Made by a program: the position numbers and the translations under genes | Part shown: positions 58,509 to 64,000 of the stretch, piece after piece | Numbering within the stretch: the stretch's first letter is position 1 | How the letters are laid out: each line of letters opens with the position of its first letter | Assembly (NCBI GenBank): GCA_031310005.1 | Contig: CM062384.1 | Coordinates: 2,108,001-2,172,000 of the forward strand | Direction: 5' to 3' | DNA length: 64,000 bases | From: Dactylellina haptotyla | Lineage: Eukaryota > Ascomycota > Orbiliomycetes > Orbiliales > Orbiliaceae | Notes under the pieces: model-generated | The model's input: only the letters and a program-made list of their open reading frames with translations | Told to the model about the DNA's origin: nothing | Database searches by the model: none

Positions 58509-60376
58509 CGCCTGCCATCTGACCGTCTCCCTCCGTCTCCATCTCGTCTCCGCTTCACACCAGATCGCATCTCCCAGATGCTGTGACATGTCCAGCCAAA
58601 GCAGCCAGACGTGGTTCAAAATTTCTTTCATCTGCCGCCATCGCGTACCCGAGACCTGACGATAACCACGGAAAACTGAGACATACAAGGCTGTTTCTCC
58701 TTCTCTTTCTCCCGTTCTCTCTCTTCCTGCCGCGTCGAACGACGCCTCGTTGGCGGTGGGCCCATGTTGGTGGTAGATGCAGGCGCGTCTCCTTCCTCTC
58801 GTATGGCTGCTGGACGCGGCGAGTATCAATCGGTATGGTCTCTCCGCAAGTTACGGTCCCAATTTCGACGGGTCAGGTCGCTACTGACAGCTGGGCTAGT
58901 GTAGTGATGTTGATCGATACTGCGATCGTTATCCCGATGCTGATGAGATGGAGAAAGTTTCAATGACTGCGACAGTTTGCTTTCGAGGTTAGCTAAAGGA
59001 CAAGCAAGGGTCCTGGGCTTTCCTCTAACGTGTTCCTTGCAGACAGGCCGCCGTTTCATTGGGCCAAGCGATCGCGCGCCCGGTTCTGGTAGGTTTGACC
59101 AGCGAATATGCTACCACATTCAACAATCCAGGGCTTCGGATCGGGACAAAGGCGTTGCACCGGGAACAGAGCGGATTAGAGCTCAAAGCCGGGTTCGCAG
59201 GCGTACAGCGTATAAGAAACATATGCCTCGATAAGAGGACTCTCATTGTAAGAATGCATCCAAAATGGCGGATGCCAGGCGTTTAGATGGATATACCCAG
59301 TTGGCTATTTGGGATTTATCCGGTTGCAATCACAAACGCAGCGCTGGCTAAAGTCACGTCCTGCTCATTTCGCCAATTTACGAAGCACGAAGTCCTCAAT
59401 CGTAGTTGATATCACAAGGATATAATATGACGTTTACATATTTTTTTTAAATCTGTGGGGCGGGCGGAAGTCACCCCACTGACTCGCGAATCTTGTGTAC
59501 CCCTTCCCCTCTATCTTTCCTCCTATCTCAGTCGCCGACATCAAAAGCCGAAGGGATAAGATAGCAAGGAAGAATACAGATATGGTCCAGACTTTCATTC
59601 GCAGCGGATGATCTCCTTTTATCTTGTCGAAGCAAGGGCTGATTCCCTTCAAACCATGTGGCTTCTCGACGACTTCGTTGGTCTCCATCCAAGACCTAGA
59701 TCCAACAAACTTGCATGCAGCGGAAAATCCCATTGGTGAGGTCGCTGCACCGTGCTGTGCCTTAAGCCGAATCCTGCATCCAAGAGACCGATCCCAGTTG
59801 CAACCACCAATTTTAGGAAATTTACCGGGTAAATTCAAAGATAGTTAATATTTTGTAGGCGAAAGAAGCATCCAAGCCCTTCGAATCCCAATAACGCCTC
59901 GCATGTTTTGCTTTACACAAGACAAAATCGACAGGCATCTCTTATTAAGTTCTCGTGTTTGGGAAGAATACAACTGGAATTCGGGCTAAAATGCTCGACT
60001 TGGTTTTCTTCGTGGTTCTTGGAGAGGGAATCCAGCCAATGGGTTGGTTACCCAGGCGAGGACGATCTCTCAGTAAGAGAAACATAAAGCAAGGAGGCCG
60101 ACCCGTCTTTTGTTCTCCTGCCGTGCCCCCGTTTATATTTCTCTGTTATAAGAGCCTCGAGCAGCTGATCTCCCGGAAACGTGGGAAGAGCATTGGAATT
60201 TTTTTTTTCATTTTTCCAGGTTTTGATCTTTTCTGGCTTGTATTATATACTCCTTTTGTCGCTCTTTTAAGGCGTTGCGAAACGTCAACCTGAGAAAGTC
60301 GCCCGACGCCGCTCGTAGAAGAATTGGCTCCGTCACTTGATATCGATATTCGGACACCTCTTTTTTCTTTGGCGCT
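58509..60376. other. Intergenic between RSC7 and GMC oxidoreductase
   Basis: Divergent promoter space. Frames with no domain dominate; the only candidate worth noting is a 54-codon secreted-looking minus-strand frame at 59434-59598. Confidence 0.45.
59434..59598 (-). CDS. Candidate small secreted peptide, 54 aa
   Basis: The ATG at 59598 starts MKVWTISVFFLAILSLRL, a basic residue followed by a hydrophobic core as in a signal peptide or membrane anchor. A short polar, basic tail of about 30 residues with no cysteines follows. The frame is also open upstream for 80 codons, so this may be an internal hydrophobic stretch of a chance frame. Confidence 0.15.
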   Translation of the reverse strand: MKVWTISVFFLAILSLRLLMSATEIGGKIEGKGYTRFASQWGDFRPPHRFKKNM

Positions 60377-62266
60377 ATGATTTTTACGTCATTTGCTGTT
60401 CTGGCGCTTTCAATGCTGCCCACAAATTCAGCTGCTGCTACAATACACTCGCGGCAGGATGCAGCCGCAAAAACATATGACTATGTAAGTCTTCAATATC
60501 TGAGACCGATAGAGCGCTCGCTGAGAACTAATGATTGCGAGTTTTAGATAGTTATAGGTGGCGGTACTGCTGGTCTCGCGGTAGCAACGAGACTCGGACA
60601 AAAAATCCCAAATGCCAAAATTTTGATCCTCGAAGCTGGTCCTTCCCCGCCAACAAATGAGCCAGGAATCAGCATTCCCGGTCTTAAGGGCTCAACATTA
60701 TTCGGACCTTATGACTGGAAGTTCCTAACAACGCCGCAAGCCAATTTGAACAGCAGGGTAATTGGGCAAAGTAGGGGGCGAGTTCTCGGAGGTAGCACAG
60801 CCTTAAACTTTATGGTTTGGGACCGTGCTGCGAAAGCCGAGTACGATGCTTGGGAAACATTGGGGAACCATGGCTGGGCGTGGGGAACCATGATAAAATA
60901 TATGCTCAAGGTCGAGAATTATGTGAAGACCAGCAACGTATTCGGATTGACTACTGGTATTGGGAAAGGAGGACCTATTCAGACCACTGTCGACCGAATT
61001 CAGCCTCCTCAGCAACTCCCGTTTATACCTACCATGAACAAACTGGGTGTACCGACAAATCTAGAATCTCTGAATGGGAATCCTATGGGTGCGGTTTACC
61101 AGCCAAGTAACATCAGAGCATCAAACTACACAAGGTCGTGGGCGCCTGAATATCTATGGATCGCAGGCCCGAATATTAACGTTGTAACTGACGCGACTGT
61201 CAAGAAAATAATCTTTAAATCTACTAGCAAGGGACAGCAAGCCACAGGGGTAGCACTAGAAGATGGTACCACATACTCTGTGACAAAAGAAGTCATTCTC
61301 TCGGCGGGTACCTTCCAGTCACCTCAGATCCTTGAGAATTCCGGAATTGGCCAAACTGCCGTTCTCTCAAAGGCTGGTATCAAATCAGTTCTGAACTTGC
61401 CAGGAGTTGGCGAGAACCTCCAGGATCACGTCTATGTCAGCGTCGCGTACCAGCTTAAACCCGGTTTCACATCTTTCGACTCTCTCACGACTAATGCAAC
61501 CTATGCTGCTGAACAAATGGCTCTTTATCAGGCCGGAAAGCCGTCAGCATTCGACTACAACGGCAGCAACTTTGCCTTCCTGAATTGGAAACAGATATTA
61601 GGCAGCGATTCTGCCATGATGCTCCTTGCATCCCAAGCAGCATCTCCCTCCAATGTCGTTGACCAAACAAAGCTCAACTACCTCACTTGCGATTCCGTCA
61701 AGGCGGGAATCCCACAAGTTGAAATAATTTTCGCCGACGGATACACTGGCACGAAAGGATATCCGGCTGCAGGTACTACCGAGTACGGGAACCAATATAT
61801 TACCATGCTAGGTATCCTGCAGCACTCCTTCTCCAAAGGGAACGTGCATATCGATACGACCAATACAGCTAGCCCCCCGGTCATCGACCCCAACTATCTC
61901 GCCAACACCTATGATGCCGAAGCGCTCAAGCAAATTGTAAAGTATCTGAGGAAAATTGCAAACACCGCTCCTTTGAAGGATATACTTGTGGCGGAATATG
62001 AGCCGGGCACATCGGTTTCCACGGATGCCCAGATCTCTGCATATGTGAAGAATACCGTATCCACACTCTGGCATCCGATCGGAACTTGCGCCATGTTGCC
62101 GAAGGATAAGAACGGCGTCGTCGATTGTAACTTGAAGGTTTATGGTACGACGAACCTTAGAATCGTGGATGCCTCGGTTATTCCCGTGCAAATATCAGCC
62201 CATATTCAGACTGCGGTATATGGTATTGCGGAGAGAGCAGCGGAACTGATCGCTAATGCCTGGTGA
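60377..62266 (+). CDS. Secreted GMC-family FAD oxidoreductase, 608 aa
   Basis: Exons 60377-60484 and 60548-62266, with a 63-nt intron (donor GTAAGT, acceptor TTTTAG). A signal peptide (about residues 1-20) is followed by YDYIVIGGGTAGLAVATRL, the FAD-binding GxGxxG at 40-45, ILILEAG for ribose contact, and GRVLGGSTALNFMVW, the GMC signature 1. The second signature lies near SAGTFQSPQILENSGIG. The catalytic pair is His545 in TLWHPIGTCAML and His588 in SAHIQTAVYG. The family covers glucose oxidase, aryl-alcohol oxidase and choline dehydrogenase; the substrate cannot be told here. Secretion suggests an extracellular oxidase or dehydrogenase, perhaps supplying H2O2. Confidence 0.94.
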
Positions 62267-63476
62267 TTGGGCCAGTGACCGTGGCTCCACCGGTACCGGG
62301 AAGGGCTTGCCAACAGAATTTTATATGAAACTTTCTTATTATTTTAGAATGTACATGTACACAAGCGTATGAGCAAATTTCAATACCCATTTGTAATCCT
62401 AGTTGAGATTAGACTCTCTTAATTTACATCCTTCTCTAACCTATCCGACGGACTCTCTCCGTGATTCTAGAATTGTTCCTGTTATTGGTTTTCGCTTCCC
62501 TCACAACGCAGGAACCGCAAATAATCCAACAGGATCGAATGAAATTTCTTTTCTCCACAAAAGCATCCTGTTGGCGATAGTGTAAGCGGATCAACGATTG
62601 GCAAAAAGCTTAAGTATCAGTTATGAGCCTTGTGGGCTTGCTATGAGAAATGTTTGAGATCATTCCATGGCGCAGACTTGAGTTACCAAAAATAAGCTGA
62701 CGCGATACTTAGTACCGCTCGGTTCATGGCTGTGGCAGCGATCATTTTGGCCTCTTCGGCACTTGAGCCTGTCGCAAATTTTAGCGTGTTGCACGGCCGG
62801 CTGTCGGCACGCAGAGAATTTGGAAAACTCCAGGGTTTCTAAAACCGAATATTCGACGAGATTGGCTAGTCTTCAAAAGATCTATCCTTGTGGCGACTTT
62901 TAATATGGCACCTCCAGTGCCTGACCCTGAATAGTTCAAGGATGTTATATGTTCCCGACACGTGATGATGGCATCAAAAGCTGGTTTAGTGACCGGTACA
63001 ACCGTTGAGCCGCCCAGCCTTACTGGTAGGGTTCTCGATGCTGCAGATCTGCCGAACTTCCAATATTGCCAATTATACTGCGGTTGGTGCTTACGGGTTT
63101 CTTAAATATAGGGAGCCTTATTTTATATGTGTATATCGAGTTTGTTAATTATTGGATATGGCAGGTGGTAATGTGGCGGGTACCATTAGGTTGGTTCCTG
63201 TCGATGGCGAGTCATGGTTTCTTCTGAGGCTCTGAAGTCATTGCTTGTCAGCACTAATTTGAATAACTGTATTGATTCTATATTTCGATTGACAACAGAG
63301 ATACGGTACGGTTAATACAATGGAGTCTGGCCAGTGTATAAAAGAGCGGGTAATTACTCATTGTTCCTGTTGAATTTCAAATAGGCATCCAAGGAATACA
63401 GAACATCACTCTTTTATAACATAGACTTCAATATATACGATTACCTTTATATATTTACAAATTATATACCCAAAAA
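62267..63476. other. Intergenic before the last gene
   Basis: No gene supported. A TATAAAAG element at 63337-63344 and an A/T-rich leader precede the ATG at 63477. Confidence 0.5.
63337..63344 (+). promoter_or_regulatory. TATA box of the last gene
   Basis: TATAAAAG 140 bp upstream of the ATG at 63477, a strong consensus at a typical fungal distance. Confidence 0.6.
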
Positions 63477-64000
63477 ATGCTATTTGCAAAGGCGATTTTT
63501 GTCGCCTTATTGGCCGCTGTTGGCACTGAAGCAGCACTGAACAAACAACTTGCATATCCAAATGGTCTACACGATCCTTTTGACCCAGGATTTACCAAAT
63601 ACACCAAAGTGGCGCCTTATAAGCTCAAAAAGTGGACCAACGGCTTGATTCCACAAGGATGTAAAGACCGACTTGTGGAGCTTAAGCTCGATCTTAAGAA
63701 GGCCGAGGTTTACGATGTTACTTACAATACCGTGAGTCAAACCACTGCCAGAATAATTGATGCTATTGAGAAACGAGTTTTGGACGCTTTTATTTTGTGG
63801 GTACGATAACTGATTCGAAAATTTTTGGGATATCATAGGGTTGCAAGCAGCCATGGGTATTCTGCAGAGCAGGAAATGCCCAACTTGATATCAAAACTAT
63901 GGCCAACCTCTTCGGTCGCCTTCCTCTACACATGAGAGCTTTAGTCAGACATCCGATCGCTGTTCCCCAGAGCAGCTGTTCGGCGTTGGCATACACCGAC
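63477..64000 (+). CDS. Secreted protein, 3' end outside the window
   Basis: Exon 1 is 63477-63731 and exon 2 starts at 63839, after a 107-nt intron (donor GTGAGT, branch-like TAACTGA, acceptor CATAG); the reading frame runs off the window. The signal peptide is at residues 1-19 (MLFAKAIFVALLAAVGTEA). The mature part includes KLKKWTNGLIPQGCKDR, then TYNTGCKQPWVFCRAGNAQL and MANLFGRLPLHMRALVRH, followed by another Cys. The C...QPWV.C segment and the following LFGRLP helix recall a fungal secreted family that includes conidiation-specific protein 13-like proteins; this memory-based match is uncertain. With a strong TATA box and A-rich leader it looks like an inducible, well-expressed gene. Confidence 0.75.

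Overview
This is a stretch of nuclear chromosome from a filamentous ascomycete (Pezizomycotina-type). The evidence is short GT-AG introns (mostly 53-154 nt) with CTAAC/CTAAT-like branch sites, pyrimidine-rich leaders, and typical fungal families: a fungal rhodopsin-like/PTH11-like membrane protein, an RSC7 chromatin subunit, a CLG1-like cyclin, and a Per1/PGAP3 GPI remodeller. Species and class cannot be fixed from sequence alone. No rRNA, tRNA, CRISPR, virus-like element or intact transposon was recognised. About 20 protein genes are supported. Exon models below were built by hand from splice signals, and each closes in frame.

Layout. 1-2348: no convincing gene. 2.3-3.4 kb: secreted Gly/Leu-repeat protein (-). 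4.8-5.9 kb: GT8-like Golgi glycosyltransferase (-), divergent from PER1 (6.5-7.7 kb, +). 8.7-10.2 kb: secreted, degenerate Hsp70-like ATPase-domain protein (+). 10.8-12.6 kb: phosphoacetylglucosamine mutase (-), divergent from a ketopantoate-reductase-family enzyme (13.1-14.1 kb, +). 15.0-15.7 kb: small four-span membrane protein (+). 16.6-17.4 kb: Ser/Pro-rich protein (-), divergent from a CCC2-type copper ATPase (18.4-21.8 kb, +). 24.4-26.0 kb: rhodopsin-like seven-span protein (+). 27.0-32.8 kb: very large DDX60-type DEVH helicase (+).

A gene-free stretch of about 9.4 kb (32.8-42.2 kb) follows. It ends in a long pyrimidine-rich leader and a probable 5'UTR intron in front of a CLG1-like cyclin (42.4-43.7 kb, +). 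Then come an F-box protein (45.6-47.1 kb, +), BRF1 of TFIIIB (47.4-49.4 kb, -), a single-span membrane protein with a carbohydrate-binding-like ectodomain (50.3-51.4 kb, +), a GPI-anchored VWA7/Het-C-like protein (51.6-54.7 kb, -), RSC7/NPL6 (56.8-58.5 kb, -), a secreted GMC oxidoreductase (60.4-62.3 kb, +), and the start of a secreted protein cut by the window end (63.5 kb, +).

Several genes touch the cell surface or wall (GT8, PER1, UDP-GlcNAc supply, GPI-VWA protein, CBM-like protein, GMC oxidase), but they do not form a co-oriented cluster and I infer no biosynthetic cluster. The observations most worth a second look are: (1) the RSC7 frame stays open for 164 further codons past its TAG, encoding a basic/acidic nuclear-looking tail; (2) the secreted Hsp70-like protein lacks the substrate-binding domain and the catalytic Asp of the first phosphate loop; (3) the VWA7/Het-C-like GPI protein; and (4) the large leader/regulatory desert before the cyclin.
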